Below, piece after piece: positions 13,922 to 22,038 of a DNA stretch of 22,809 nt. Within the stretch, counting starts at the first letter, position 1. Each line of letters starts with the position of its first letter. The DNA lies in the NCBI GenBank assembly GCA_027063215.1, contig JAMOSE010000211.1, forward strand, positions 1 through 22,809, written 5' to 3'. The notes beneath the pieces were generated by a model. That model saw only the letters and a program-made list of their open reading frames with translations. It was not told the origin of the DNA and searched no databases. The position numbers and the translations under genes were made by a program. The stretch is from Sulfurimonas sp. GTDB lineage: Bacteria > Campylobacterota > Campylobacteria > Campylobacterales > Sulfurimonadaceae.

Positions 13922-14370
13922 AAAAGACTCACTATAAAAAACTCAATTACTATATAGTAAATTATATAGTAATTTATTTCTGGAGCCTCAAGTAAAAAGA
14001 TATTTGAGACAAGTGTCAAAAAAAGAAAATAACCTAGATAAGTAAAAAGGACATAAGATATATTAATACATGAACTACAAGAAAAATTTTGCATAATTTT
14101 TGGCATAATCAGTTTATGTTGCATATAAAAGTAGATAATAGAACTAAAAAGTAAATAGCCATAATTTGCTTCAAAAACAAGTAAACAAAATGAAACCAAA
14201 AGAACAGCTGTAAAATCTTCTCTTCGTAATGCACGAGAAAATAGAACAAAAAGTATAGATAGCAGTGGTGGTAAAACCGGATAAATACTCCCTAAGGTAC
14301 TGTATAAAACATACAGTACAATATAGATAAAAGGAACTATAGGTTTTTGATTAGAGATACTTCGTTGCAT
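13918..14370 (-). CDS. MreD-like integral membrane protein
   Basis: This 150-aa very hydrophobic protein has five or so predicted membrane spans, about 12-30, 32-45, 55-72, 74-86 and 102-150. It is rich in Ile, Leu, Tyr and Phe. Sequence motifs are poor, but size, topology and its place directly before mrdA fit MreD, the small subunit of the elongasome. MreD is known to diverge strongly in this phylum. It overlaps mrdA by 4 bp and the upstream GNAT gene by 34 bases. The call rests mostly on context; an unrelated membrane protein is possible. Confidence 0.55.
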   Translation of the reverse strand: MQRSISNQKPIVPFIYIVLYVLYSTLGSIYPVLPPLLSILFVLFSRALRREDFTAVLLVSFCLLVFEANYGYLLFSSIIYFYMQHKLIMPKIMQNFSCSSCINISYVLFTYLGYFLFLTLVSNIFLLEAPEINYYIIYYIVIEFFIVSLL

Positions 14371-14804
14371 ACCGGAAAGTGCTTACATTTAATACAATCA
14401 GCCCAGATTTTATGTTCGGGGAGGGACTCTTTTGGAATTTCTACAAAACCAAGTCTTTCAAAAAAAGATTGCTTATACGTAAGACTCAAAACTCTTTGTA
14501 CTCCAAGAGACTTTGCTTCATCCAGAATTTTATAAATGAGTTTTTCCCCTATTTTTTGTCCACGAAAGCCATCTTTTACAATTAAAGAACGAATCTCTGC
14601 CAAATAAGATGTGTGAATATGCAAAGCAGTAAAACCAATAAGTTCACTATCATAAAGTACTAAAGTATACGAACGAATATTTGTTGCTATTTCATCATCA
14701 CTTCTATCAAGAATAATACCACTCTCTACTTCAGGATGAACAAGTTCTTGCATTCTTGGAATATCAGCAAGTGTTGCCTTTACAAATTCAAGTCTCTGCA
14801 ACAT
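14337..14804 (-). CDS. GNAT acetyltransferase, ArgA-like (short N-acetylglutamate synthase type)
   Basis: This is a single-domain GNAT enzyme of 155 aa. The acetyl-CoA loop is RGQKIGEKL (81-89). EIRSLIVKDGFRG before it and FFERLGFVEI (114-123) after it are typical of the stand-alone ArgA-like acetyltransferases that acetylate glutamate at the start of arginine synthesis. The tail has C137-x2-C140-x-H142-x3-C146, possibly metal-binding. I chose the ATG at 14804, because AAGGA lies 5 nt upstream. An in-frame ATG at 14822 would add six Lys-rich residues and has no clear ribosome site. It overlaps engB by 17 bases. The substrate is inferred, not shown. Confidence 0.8.
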   Translation of the reverse strand: MLQRLEFVKATLADIPRMQELVHPEVESGIILDRSDDEIATNIRSYTLVLYDSELIGFTALHIHTSYLAEIRSLIVKDGFRGQKIGEKLIYKILDEAKSLGVQRVLSLTYKQSFFERLGFVEIPKESLPEHKIWADCIKCKHFPVCNEVSLIKNL

Positions 14805-15423
14805 CAATTTCCTTTTCTTCATTCTCTTTTAAGATATCATAAATTTCTTTAATAATCTTTTTTGTACCACGTTTCTTAGCACTTGAAACCATCAAAGCAT
14901 TTGGAAATTCACGTCGAAGAGCACTCTGCTCTTTTTGGTTTAATTTGTCTATTTTTGTAAAAATCTGAATGATATACTGATCTTCTCTTGCATTGGAAAA
15001 TAAAAATTCACTTACCTGCGTATCAATTTCCAAATGTGGATGGCGACAATCTATAAGATGGATAAATATCTTAATTTGCTCTCTGTTTGCTATATAGTCC
15101 GTAAGATTCTTTTCCCAGTCATGTTTTTGGGCTTTAGAGACCTTTGCATATCCAAAACCGGGTAAATCTACAAATTTTGCAATAAGCTTTTCATCATTGT
15201 CTCTATCCATAAAAGTAACATCAAAATAGTTTATAAGTTTTGTTTTTCCGGGTGTTGAAGAGACTTTTGCAAGTCCTTTGTGATCGGTAAGCGCATTTAA
15301 AAGAGAACTTTTACCTACATTACTACGTGCCATAAAAACTACTTCATTCTGTTCTTCAGACTCTGGAGCAGCCTTATAATTTGGTGCTGATGTAATGAAC
15401 TTTGCATCGACTATATCTATCAT
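14788..15423 (-). CDS. engB: Ribosome biogenesis / division GTPase EngB (YsxC, YihA)
   Basis: This is a TrmE-Era-like GTPase required for 50S subunit assembly and normal division. G1 is ARSNVGKSS (32-40), the switch region STPGKT (56-61), G3 DLPG (86-89) followed by FGYAKV, G4 TKID (156-159) and G5 SSAKK (180-184). The length of 211 aa is normal. Its ATG directly abuts the lptA stop. Its end overlaps the GNAT gene. Together this shows it sits inside the envelope operon. Confidence 0.95.
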   Translation of the reverse strand: MIDIVDAKFITSAPNYKAAPESEEQNEVVFMARSNVGKSSLLNALTDHKGLAKVSSTPGKTKLINYFDVTFMDRDNDEKLIAKFVDLPGFGYAKVSKAQKHDWEKNLTDYIANREQIKIFIHLIDCRHPHLEIDTQVSEFLFSNAREDQYIIQIFTKIDKLNQKEQSALRREFPNALMVSSAKKRGTKKIIKEIYDILKENEEKEIDVAET

Positions 15424-15894
15424 TTATTTATCCTCTTCAATATTAAAAATCATAATAACAGGCTCTTTTTTCAGTCCTTTTGCATATGCTTTACCATCTA
15501 TTGTTTTTAACACAACTTCATCACCCATAATCTCTTTTTTTGCATTAAGTTGTTTAAGATGTACATTTTCATAAAAGTAGTACTCTTTTTTCTTAGGGTA
15601 GTAGATAACTTTTTGTGCTACACCTTTATATTTTGAACCCTCTTTAGTTACAATAATAAAAGAAACATCCCCTACAGCGATAAACTTTGTGGGTTTTCTT
15701 TTTTTATTGATATAGATAGTTACTTTAGAAGCATTAAGCTCATCATTTGTCTTTTTCATATTTACATTCCCACTAAAAACAGAGATACCTGTATTTTGAT
15801 CAGATGTAAATGAGTTGGCTTTTATTTTTAATTCTTCAGCTGAAGCGATGCCAATTAAGGTGAATAGTATAAAAAATATATTTATTGTTTTCAT
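15424..15894 (-). CDS. lptA: LPS transport periplasmic protein LptA (OstA-like)
   Basis: LptA bridges LptC and LptD and carries lipopolysaccharide across the periplasm. The 156-aa product has a Sec signal peptide with likely cleavage after ASA (17-19). A beta-jellyroll OstA repeat pattern follows: IKANSFTSDQNTGISVFSGNV (24-44) and later alternating short strands, including KVIYYPKKKEYYFYENVHLKQ. The unusually basic tail is a variation. It abuts lptC upstream and engB downstream without a gap. The order lptC-lptA after kdsC is the classic LPS-transport arrangement. Confidence 0.88.
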   Translation of the reverse strand: MKTINIFFILFTLIGIASAEELKIKANSFTSDQNTGISVFSGNVNMKKTNDELNASKVTIYINKKRKPTKFIAVGDVSFIIVTKEGSKYKGVAQKVIYYPKKKEYYFYENVHLKQLNAKKEIMGDEVVLKTIDGKAYAKGLKKEPVIMIFNIEEDK

Positions 15895-16413
15895 TTATTT
15901 TCTCTCTTCTAATTGGATTTTTGCCCGAATATTTTTAGAAAAAATCCTATTTTTATTATTATTATATTTCAAATAGCTGCCTGTGATTACACTGTCATTC
16001 AAATAGGCAATATATCCAACATCCGTTGTAATAATGGATGTTTTTTTATTATAAACTGCCTTTTGTGTTGCAAATGTAATACCATCATCTCTTACATAGG
16101 CAATATTTCCGGTTAAAGTCACTTTGTCATTTTTATAGATACCATGATCTGCTTTCATATTTGCAATATACTCTTTTTTATTATCGGTGTAATCCATATT
16201 TTCTATTGTATATCTATTTGCATATCGTGTTGCAGCATTTCCAATCATAATCGTTTGAAGTCCTTTAGTATTGAGTTCATACAGAGTAAAGTTTTTCAAC
16301 TCAAAAAGTGGTACATCTACATAGATCTGCTGTTTAATATCAAGCGGTTTAAAAAAGATATAAATACTGCTCAATACTGCTAAGATAAGTGTAAAGAAAA
16401 TAGAAATTTTAAT
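15895..16413 (-). CDS. lptC: LPS export inner-membrane protein LptC, apparent AUU start
   Basis: LptC is a bitopic protein that receives LPS from the LptBFG ABC transporter and hands it to LptA. From ATT at 16413 the product is 172 aa, with an N-terminal anchor (M)KISIFFTLILAVLSSIYIFF and then a LptC-like periplasmic beta domain containing YELNTKGLQT, TLTGNIAYVRDDG and TGSYLKY. No ATG, GTG or TTG exists in frame between the kdsC stop and the TTG at 16374. That TTG has no ribosome site and would cut the membrane anchor in half. The ATT has a perfect TAAGGA 7 nt upstream. The gene is in the same frame as kdsC, separated by TAG-ACC. A sequencing error (ATG to ATT) is the alternative. Confidence 0.78.
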   Translation of the reverse strand: MKISIFFTLILAVLSSIYIFFKPLDIKQQIYVDVPLFELKNFTLYELNTKGLQTIMIGNAATRYANRYTIENMDYTDNKKEYIANMKADHGIYKNDKVTLTGNIAYVRDDGITFATQKAVYNKKTSIITTDVGYIAYLNDSVITGSYLKYNNNKNRIFSKNIRAKIQLEERK

Positions 16414-16416
16414 GGT

Positions 16417-16917
16417 CTAATCCTTAATCCAAAGAGATAAAAACTCTTCTTTTTGATTGTTTTCTTCAATGATGATATCAATCATCTCTCGTACTACACC
16501 ATCTCCACCCATTTTACTTAAAACTGTATCTACGATATTTTGAATATCTTGGACTCCATTTTTTGGAGTAAAACTTCTACCGACAATCGAGAGCATTCTA
16601 TAGTCATTTAGATCATCACCGATCGCAGCAACTTCATCAAGTTCCAGATTTAAAGTATTTACTATCTCATGTAATATTTTATCTTTATCTTTAATCCCTT
16701 GGTAGAGGTGATCAATACCTAATTCATCTGCACGCCTTTTAACAATAAAAGAGTTCCGCCCTGTTATAATAGCTACATGATGCCCCATCCGAATCCAACT
16801 AACAATAGCTAAACCATCTTTTACATTAAACTCTTTTACTTCACAAGAGTTACTCGTATAGATTATTTTACCATCTGTTAGACAACCATCAACATCCAAA
16901 ACAAGTAATTTGATCAT
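16417..16917 (-). CDS. kdsC: 3-deoxy-manno-octulosonate-8-phosphatase KdsC
   Basis: This HAD-family phosphatase removes phosphate from KDO 8-phosphate, giving KDO for the inner core of lipopolysaccharide. D8-V-D10-G-C-L-T-D-G is the catalytic DxD with the KdsC-specific LTDG. ITGR (51-54) supplies motif II. GDDLND (100-105) is the metal-binding motif. The tail block GGDGVVREMID is also diagnostic of KdsC. The length of 166 aa is typical of the tetrameric C0-cap class. It is coupled to hisB by ATGA and precedes lptC by only 3 bases. Confidence 0.94.
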   Translation of the reverse strand: MIKLLVLDVDGCLTDGKIIYTSNSCEVKEFNVKDGLAIVSWIRMGHHVAIITGRNSFIVKRRADELGIDHLYQGIKDKDKILHEIVNTLNLELDEVAAIGDDLNDYRMLSIVGRSFTPKNGVQDIQNIVDTVLSKMGGDGVVREMIDIIIEENNQKEEFLSLWIKD

Positions 16918-17486
16918 AGCACATCTTTTGTACTTGGGATACCGATACGCTCATTTGTTGCTGTAGCACGACGCAGAGCTACCGCTACTGCTTTAAAAGC
17001 TGCTTCAATAATGTGATGCTTATTTTTCCCACGAAGTTCAATAATATGCATACTGATACGTGCATTGAGTGCAAAAGCTCTAAAAAATTCTTCTACTAAC
17101 TCTGTATCAAATTCTCCTACTTTCCCATCAAGATTAAGTTCAAAAACCAAGAAAGGACGGTTGCTAAGATCAAGATCACAACTCACACATGCCTCATCCA
17201 TAACAATATTTGCACTCCCAAATCGCTCCATACTCTTAACAGGATAGATTGCTTCTGCAAGCAATGTTCCAAGAACAATACCAACATCCTCAACACTGTG
17301 ATGATCATCAATATGTGTATCACCCTTACAACGTATCTCTAAATCTATAAGAGCATGTTTTGAAAAACTCTCCAGCATATGATCCAAAAATCCCACACCG
17401 GTATCTATTGTGTTTTTCCCACTCCCTTTAATATCAAGTGCAATAGTAATATCTGTCTCTTTTGTAGTTCGTGTTCTTGTTATCAT
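16914..17486 (-). CDS. hisB: Imidazoleglycerol-phosphate dehydratase HisB
   Basis: This is the monofunctional IGPD, which dehydrates imidazoleglycerol phosphate to imidazoleacetol phosphate in histidine synthesis. Manganese-binding histidine clusters are FLDHM (33-37), HIDDHHSVED (58-67) and the later KNKHHIIEAAFKA. The length of 190 aa is normal for the form without a phosphatase domain. It lies alone, without other his genes, between rlpA (4-base gap) and kdsC (4-base overlap). It is therefore transcribed with envelope genes, an arrangement familiar from this phylum but not explained by pathway. Confidence 0.96.
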   Translation of the reverse strand: MITRTRTTKETDITIALDIKGSGKNTIDTGVGFLDHMLESFSKHALIDLEIRCKGDTHIDDHHSVEDVGIVLGTLLAEAIYPVKSMERFGSANIVMDEACVSCDLDLSNRPFLVFELNLDGKVGEFDTELVEEFFRAFALNARISMHIIELRGKNKHHIIEAAFKAVAVALRRATATNERIGIPSTKDVL

Positions 17487-17490
17487 TATC

Positions 17491-18321
17491 TTAATCCTCT
17501 CTTACAATAAATGCATATTTAAATTTATTTTTAGCTTTATAATCACGTGCTTCCTGTTCCCCTTTAAAACCTGTAAGCCACACTTTAAACAAGCGTCCCT
17601 GATCTGTTTGCATATCTTTTATAATGGTTTTGTACCCATCTGTTTTATCATACTTTTCCTGCGTTGCAATAGCACCTTCTATTCTTGAAAATGAACCAAT
17701 CTGAATAGCATATTTTCCAGCTAAAGACATCTTTTGTGGTAATTTCTTCAACTCTTTTTTCGTCGGAATATTTCGCTTACCTTTCCCTTCAAATCCTAAA
17801 ATTTCCAGCTTAACAGGGGCTGTTCCTGTTCCTATCATATCTATCTTTGATGCTGCTGCTTTTGAAAGATCGATAATCCGCGTAGAAACAAAAGGTCCTC
17901 TGTCATTAATACGAACAACTGTTGTTTTTCCATTCCGTCTATTTGTCACCTTAACTATTGTATTCATTGGAAGTGTTTTATGTGCTGCAGTCATCGCCCA
18001 CATATTATATTTTTCTCCGTTTGAAGTCAATTTACCATGAAAGTTTGGTCCATACCAAGATGCATTTCCTTGAAATGTATCGCCTACACTTACTATTTGA
18101 GGATAATATTTTTTTCCATGAACAATATAAGGACGCATAGTTGCATGTGAATATTTTTTCTTGTCAGGTGTTGAACGATAGGCATTTTTATTATCACTAT
18201 ATGATTTTGATGTAGATGCCGGTGCATAATTATAATTTCTATATACCCCATTCCCTCGAGTGCTACAAGCATTAAAAAAAAGTAAACTACTGAATAAAAA
18301 TAAAAAAATGAAGTTATTCAT
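17491..18321 (-). CDS. rlpA: RlpA-family septal lytic transglycosylase, DPBB and SPOR domains
   Basis: This 276-aa lipoprotein has lipobox FNAC with acylated C19. An Asn/Ser/Tyr-rich linker (20-80) leads to a double-psi beta-barrel (about 84-175; GNASWYG, TAAHKTLPMNT, RINDRGPF). H114 and D140 are the likely catalytic pair by analogy with RlpA of Pseudomonas. The C-terminus is a SPOR domain (about 203-275; YAIQIGSF) that binds glycan strands stripped of stem peptides at the septum. It cuts such naked glycans during daughter-cell separation. Its start overlaps the end of mltD by 8 bases, pairing two glycan-cleaving enzymes. Confidence 0.92.
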   Translation of the reverse strand: MNNFIFLFLFSSLLFFNACSTRGNGVYRNYNYAPASTSKSYSDNKNAYRSTPDKKKYSHATMRPYIVHGKKYYPQIVSVGDTFQGNASWYGPNFHGKLTSNGEKYNMWAMTAAHKTLPMNTIVKVTNRRNGKTTVVRINDRGPFVSTRIIDLSKAAASKIDMIGTGTAPVKLEILGFEGKGKRNIPTKKELKKLPQKMSLAGKYAIQIGSFSRIEGAIATQEKYDKTDGYKTIIKDMQTDQGRLFKVWLTGFKGEQEARDYKAKNKFKYAFIVRED

Positions 18322-19537
18322 AAAGTTTTAACCTCTCTCCAACTTTAATCAAGGATCCATGCATATGATTTTGTGTACGAATATTATGTATACTGATTCT
18401 ATGTGCTTTCGCTATAGATTCAAGAGAATCTCCTCTTTTTACGAGATAATAATGTTTAGAAGAGATTTTTTTATCTTTACTTTTCTTCGGTATAGGAATA
18501 ATAAGTTTTTGCTTCAGCTTAAGCCTGTTTGTACTTAAATGATTAAAATCTTTAATAACTTTATAGGAAACACCATATTTTTTACCAATGTATGAAAGAT
18601 TGTCACCATGTTTTACAATATGAATTTTATAAATATTTTTAACAGGTTCTTGCTTATATTTTTGTTTAAATTCAGATAACTTTATATATGGAATATAAAC
18701 ATTATATTGTTTTGCATACGGAGGAACAAAATCATATTTTAGATGTCTGTTAAGTTTTTGTAGATCCTCTAACGGAATGCCAATAAGTTTTGAAATACGT
18801 TCAAGTGATTCTCCACCTGAAAGTTTTATTGTTGAAATTGAGTAAGCATTTGCACGATTCAGTAAGTATTCATATTCACTGTGCAAAAGATACTGTTCAT
18901 CACTTCCTATAAGAGCCAATGCAATGATCTTTCGAATATAGTTACGACTTTCAGGAGGTACATACTTCTTTTTTGGGTCAATTAAAACAGAAAGTTCATC
19001 TGTGTTGGCTTTTTTAATGGCTCTTCTCAATCTTCCCTCACCACAATTATAAGCAATTGCTGCCAAGTACCATTTTCCAAAACGCTTATGTAAAGCTGAA
19101 ATATATTTTGCTGCAGCCTCTGTTGATTTAATAAGATCACGTCTTTCATCTACATATTCATCAATTTTGAGATCATATAGTTTTGCAGTACCTGGCATAA
19201 ACTGCCAAAGTCCTGCTGCCCGTTTTTTTGAATAAGCCTTTGTTCTAAAATTTGACTCAGCCATTGCAAGATAAAGAAATTCTTGAGGAATATCATATTT
19301 TGAAAGTATATTTTTAATGGCAGGAATAAAGAGATATGCTTCATCCATCGCACGAAAAAAATGCTTATCTCGCTCTAGTGTTTTTGCTTTCATCTCATTC
19401 ATTACAGAATCATAAAGAAAAGAGGGTTCTATATCAAATGAGTTTAAAAGCTTTAATTCTTTATTGGTATTTCTGTCATATGTTAAATTTGCCAACAGTA
19501 CAACAGGAAAAAATAAGATCAGTATGTATTTAATCAT
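18314..19537 (-). CDS. mltD: Membrane-bound lytic murein transglycosylase D-like, SLT plus LysM
   Basis: This 407-aa exported enzyme cleaves peptidoglycan glycan strands to 1,6-anhydro products. It has a Sec signal (1-16, no lipobox). The SLT domain (about 75-185) has catalytic E94 in AMAESNF and the blocks AAGLWQFMPGTA and AYNCGEGRL. A degenerate LysM-like stretch follows at 236-283, then clear LysM domains at about 306-349 and 363-406. I chose ATG 19537 over an in-frame TTG at 19543, as AAAAAG lies 6 nt before the ATG. It is the first gene of the ten-gene - strand run, with a candidate promoter upstream. Confidence 0.9.
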   Translation of the reverse strand: MIKYILILFFPVVLLANLTYDRNTNKELKLLNSFDIEPSFLYDSVMNEMKAKTLERDKHFFRAMDEAYLFIPAIKNILSKYDIPQEFLYLAMAESNFRTKAYSKKRAAGLWQFMPGTAKLYDLKIDEYVDERRDLIKSTEAAAKYISALHKRFGKWYLAAIAYNCGEGRLRRAIKKANTDELSVLIDPKKKYVPPESRNYIRKIIALALIGSDEQYLLHSEYEYLLNRANAYSISTIKLSGGESLERISKLIGIPLEDLQKLNRHLKYDFVPPYAKQYNVYIPYIKLSEFKQKYKQEPVKNIYKIHIVKHGDNLSYIGKKYGVSYKVIKDFNHLSTNRLKLKQKLIIPIPKKSKDKKISSKHYYLVKRGDSLESIAKAHRISIHNIRTQNHMHGSLIKVGERLKLYE

Positions 19538-19564
19538 GAACAACTTTTTATAAATTTTTAGATT

Positions 19565-19570
19565 ATTTTA
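19565..19570 (-). promoter_or_regulatory. Possible -10 box for the mltD-to-mrdA operon
   Basis: On the - strand GATAAAATAA contains TAAAAT, 27 bases before the mltD ATG and just past the tatD terminator. It lies within a TAGAT...ATCTA inverted repeat. It is the best candidate in the only real gap upstream of the operon. Confidence 0.4.
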
Positions 19571-19583
19571 TCTAAAAGTTGAT

Positions 19584-19604
19584 TAAAAAAAGTTGTATCA
19601 ACTT
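19584..19604 (-). terminator. Intrinsic terminator of recN-tatD
   Basis: Read on the - strand, AAGTTG-ATA-CAACTT is a 6-bp hairpin followed at once by TTTTT. It begins 5 bases after the tatD stop. The stem is short and AT-rich but has the canonical form and position. Confidence 0.65.
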
Positions 19605-19608
19605 GATA

Positions 19609-20385
19609 TTAAGAAATATTAAAGCATTTTAGGGCATTTTGTGTTGTTATATTCTCAATCTCATCTCTTGATATCTCTAAAATTTCTGCCATTTTCTCAG
19701 CAATCAGGGTTGTATATAAAGGCTCATTTCTCTCCCCTCGATGTGGTGTTGGTGTTAAATATGGTCCATCTGTTTCAATAAGAAGCTTCTCTTTTGGAAT
19801 ACGAGGCAAGATATTTACCAACTTTTTTGCATTTTTAAAAGTAACGACACCCCCTATCCCAAAGTAGAAGTTCTCATCCCCAAGACTTAAAAGCTCATCA
19901 TCAGCATTAAAGCAATGCAGCACACCACCAACCTCTCCGGCATTGTTTTCTAAAAGTATCATTTTTGCATCATGTGAAGCATTACGAATGTGCACAATAA
20001 GCGGTTTATTATGCTTTTTTGCAAAGTTAATCTGCCATGCAAAGATCTCTTTTTGTTTTGCTTTCTCTGCTGCTTTTTCTTCCTCACTCCCCTCCAAACG
20101 AAAATAATCCATTCCACACTCACCTATAGCTACACACTTCTCATGTGCAACATACTGTTCAAAAGGTACCTCATTAAAACCATCAAGATCATAAGGATGC
20201 ACCCCAATAGCAAAATAGACATCATCATACTTTTGAGCAATTGCTATAGCCTTTTCAAGAGTGCTTAAATCTGCTCCGGGAATGATGAAACGCTCTACTC
20301 CACCCTCACGAGCACGATCTAAAACCGCATCAAGATCCGCATCATATCTTGCATCATCTAAATGAATATGTGTATCAATTATCAT
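19609..20385 (-). CDS. tatD: TatD-family metal-dependent DNase/hydrolase
   Basis: This 258-aa TIM-barrel hydrolase of the TatD (YcfH/YabD) type is a 3'-5' exonuclease in characterised members. Metal ligands are visible as H6-x-H8 (DTHIHLD), the GVHP block, GECGMDYFR (E in the second metal site), VHIRNAS, LHCF and ETDGPYLTP. The length is typical. Its start overlaps the recN stop by 4 bp (ATGA), so the pair is translationally coupled and may join repair and DNA degradation. It is followed by an intrinsic terminator. Confidence 0.93.
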   Translation of the reverse strand: MIIDTHIHLDDARYDADLDAVLDRAREGGVERFIIPGADLSTLEKAIAIAQKYDDVYFAIGVHPYDLDGFNEVPFEQYVAHEKCVAIGECGMDYFRLEGSEEEKAAEKAKQKEIFAWQINFAKKHNKPLIVHIRNASHDAKMILLENNAGEVGGVLHCFNADDELLSLGDENFYFGIGGVVTFKNAKKLVNILPRIPKEKLLIETDGPYLTPTPHRGERNEPLYTTLIAEKMAEILEISRDEIENITTQNALKCFNIS

Positions 20386-21923
20386 CTCTTTTTTGCCTCC
20401 AATAACTCTTTTGCAAAGCGCTTTGCTTCTTTTGAGATCTTGTCACCGCTGATGATCCGTGCAATCTCATCAACGCGCTCATCAAAGTTAAGCTCTTTTG
20501 TTTTTGAAATAGTACCATTTTTATAGACTAAAAAGTGCTGATCTCCCATAGAAGTCAATTGTGGTTGGTGAGAAATGACAAAGATCTGAAAATGTTTGGC
20601 AAGCTGTTTAAGCACCCGTGCCACACTCATAGACTCCTCACCACTGAGATTGGCATCGATCTCATCAAGCATTAAAACCCCGCCGTTTTTACTCATGTGC
20701 TCAGACTTGAGTGCTAAAACAGCAAGACGAAGACGATTAAATTCTCCTGTTGAGATCTTTTCAAGTTTTGTACCATCGAGATCTATAGAGAGTATATCTT
20801 GTCCTGATGCTGTGTAATCTCTCTTTTGTAAACTCACCTTTGCTTCTCGAAGATAGAGGCTTTTTAAATAGCTGTTTAGATTTGCCTCAAAATTTCCAAG
20901 TGCATCTTGTCGTAGGCATGTTAAGTCTTCAGCAAGATCTGCCAACTCCTGTGAGAGTTGCTCATACTTGGCTGTCAGTGCTCCCTTTTCGATCTCTATG
21001 TTTTCATACTTCTGTAACTCTTTTTCTTTTTGTGCCTTGTACTCTAAAGCCTCAAAGATACTGCCATAACGATGCTTCAGCCCGCCAAGCTCCTCAATTC
21101 GATTAAGAACGGACTCCACATCAACATCTTCAAGTGCATCAAAACGCTCCTGCGCTCCCTCAAAAACAGCACGAAGTTCATTCATTGCATCATCAAAAAA
21201 ACTGCTATTAACATCAAGACTCTCCAGTGCACTACTTACAAGATGTTCATAGTTAAAAATAGCATTAGCACTCTCTATGCTCTCTAAAACCTTCTCTTTA
21301 CGTGATAGCTCTTTTTTGATCTCCAATAGCTCTTCATCTTCATTTGGCTGCGGATTAACATCATTTATCTTTTGAATCTCAAAAGCTGCAAACTCTTTGA
21401 GCTCTACGATCTTGCGCTCTTCATCTTCAAGGGTTTTTAGCTCTTGCTTGCAAATATAATATTCACTGTAAAGTGAAGCAAACTGCTTTTTGAGTGCTGT
21501 TAAACCACCCTGCTTTGCCTCTATACGAGCATCTAAAATACTTAAAAGATTTTCATTTTCAAAGTCGCTGAAATCTTTAAGGCTAAGATGGCGTAGATAA
21601 GGAGAAGCTATTTTATGAATTGCCTTGCGGGAGAGGCTTTGATTGTTAATAAAGTAGCGGGATTTCTCTTTTTTGAGATGTTTAAAGACATTGATCTCAT
21701 CGTTATCAATCCCGTAAGACTCCTCATCGATCTCCCATGTAACACTGCTTTCACATAAAGAAGCATCACAAGCACTCCCTCCAACAGATGACAAAATTGC
21801 CTCCATAAGAATAGACTTCCCACTTCCACTAGGTCCCGTAAATACAACAAGCCCATTGTGTAAATTGAGCTCAGTCTCTTGAAAACTCAAATAATTTTTA
21901 AGATAAAATCTCTCTATCATCAT
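20382..21923 (-). CDS. recN: DNA repair ATPase RecN (short form)
   Basis: RecN is an SMC-like ATPase that gathers and protects DNA double-strand break ends. Walker A is GPSGSGKS (30-37). A long coiled-coil region spans about 130-350. The signature-like block STGEFNRLRLAVLAL and Walker B LMLDEIDANLSGEES follow, then the switch ISHQPQ. At 513 aa it is about 40 residues shorter than E. coli RecN, with the loss in the coiled coil, as is usual in this phylum. Two adjacent ATG codons are possible; AAAGG lies 4 or 7 nt before them. It is co-translated with tatD. Confidence 0.9.
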   Translation of the reverse strand: MMIERFYLKNYLSFQETELNLHNGLVVFTGPSGSGKSILMEAILSSVGGSACDASLCESSVTWEIDEESYGIDNDEINVFKHLKKEKSRYFINNQSLSRKAIHKIASPYLRHLSLKDFSDFENENLLSILDARIEAKQGGLTALKKQFASLYSEYYICKQELKTLEDEERKIVELKEFAAFEIQKINDVNPQPNEDEELLEIKKELSRKEKVLESIESANAIFNYEHLVSSALESLDVNSSFFDDAMNELRAVFEGAQERFDALEDVDVESVLNRIEELGGLKHRYGSIFEALEYKAQKEKELQKYENIEIEKGALTAKYEQLSQELADLAEDLTCLRQDALGNFEANLNSYLKSLYLREAKVSLQKRDYTASGQDILSIDLDGTKLEKISTGEFNRLRLAVLALKSEHMSKNGGVLMLDEIDANLSGEESMSVARVLKQLAKHFQIFVISHQPQLTSMGDQHFLVYKNGTISKTKELNFDERVDEIARIISGDKISKEAKRFAKELLEAKKR

Positions 21924-22005
21924 TATGCCTTTTTGGATAGGTACATACTTTTACTCTTGTAATAGTTAATACTACACTAAAAAATAAAACTTTTTAAAAA
22001 ATATA

Positions 22006-22038
22006 GCATATTGTCATATATTTAAAAATCTAAAGGAC
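22006..22038 (+). repeat. Left copy of a 33-bp imperfect direct repeat
   Basis: This stretch matches 22730-22762 at 27 of 33 positions, in the same orientation, including TTGTCATAT and TAAAGGAC. It covers the last codons and stop of the integrase gene. The two copies bracket the whole remnant gene. The AT-richness raises the chance level. Confidence 0.4.
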
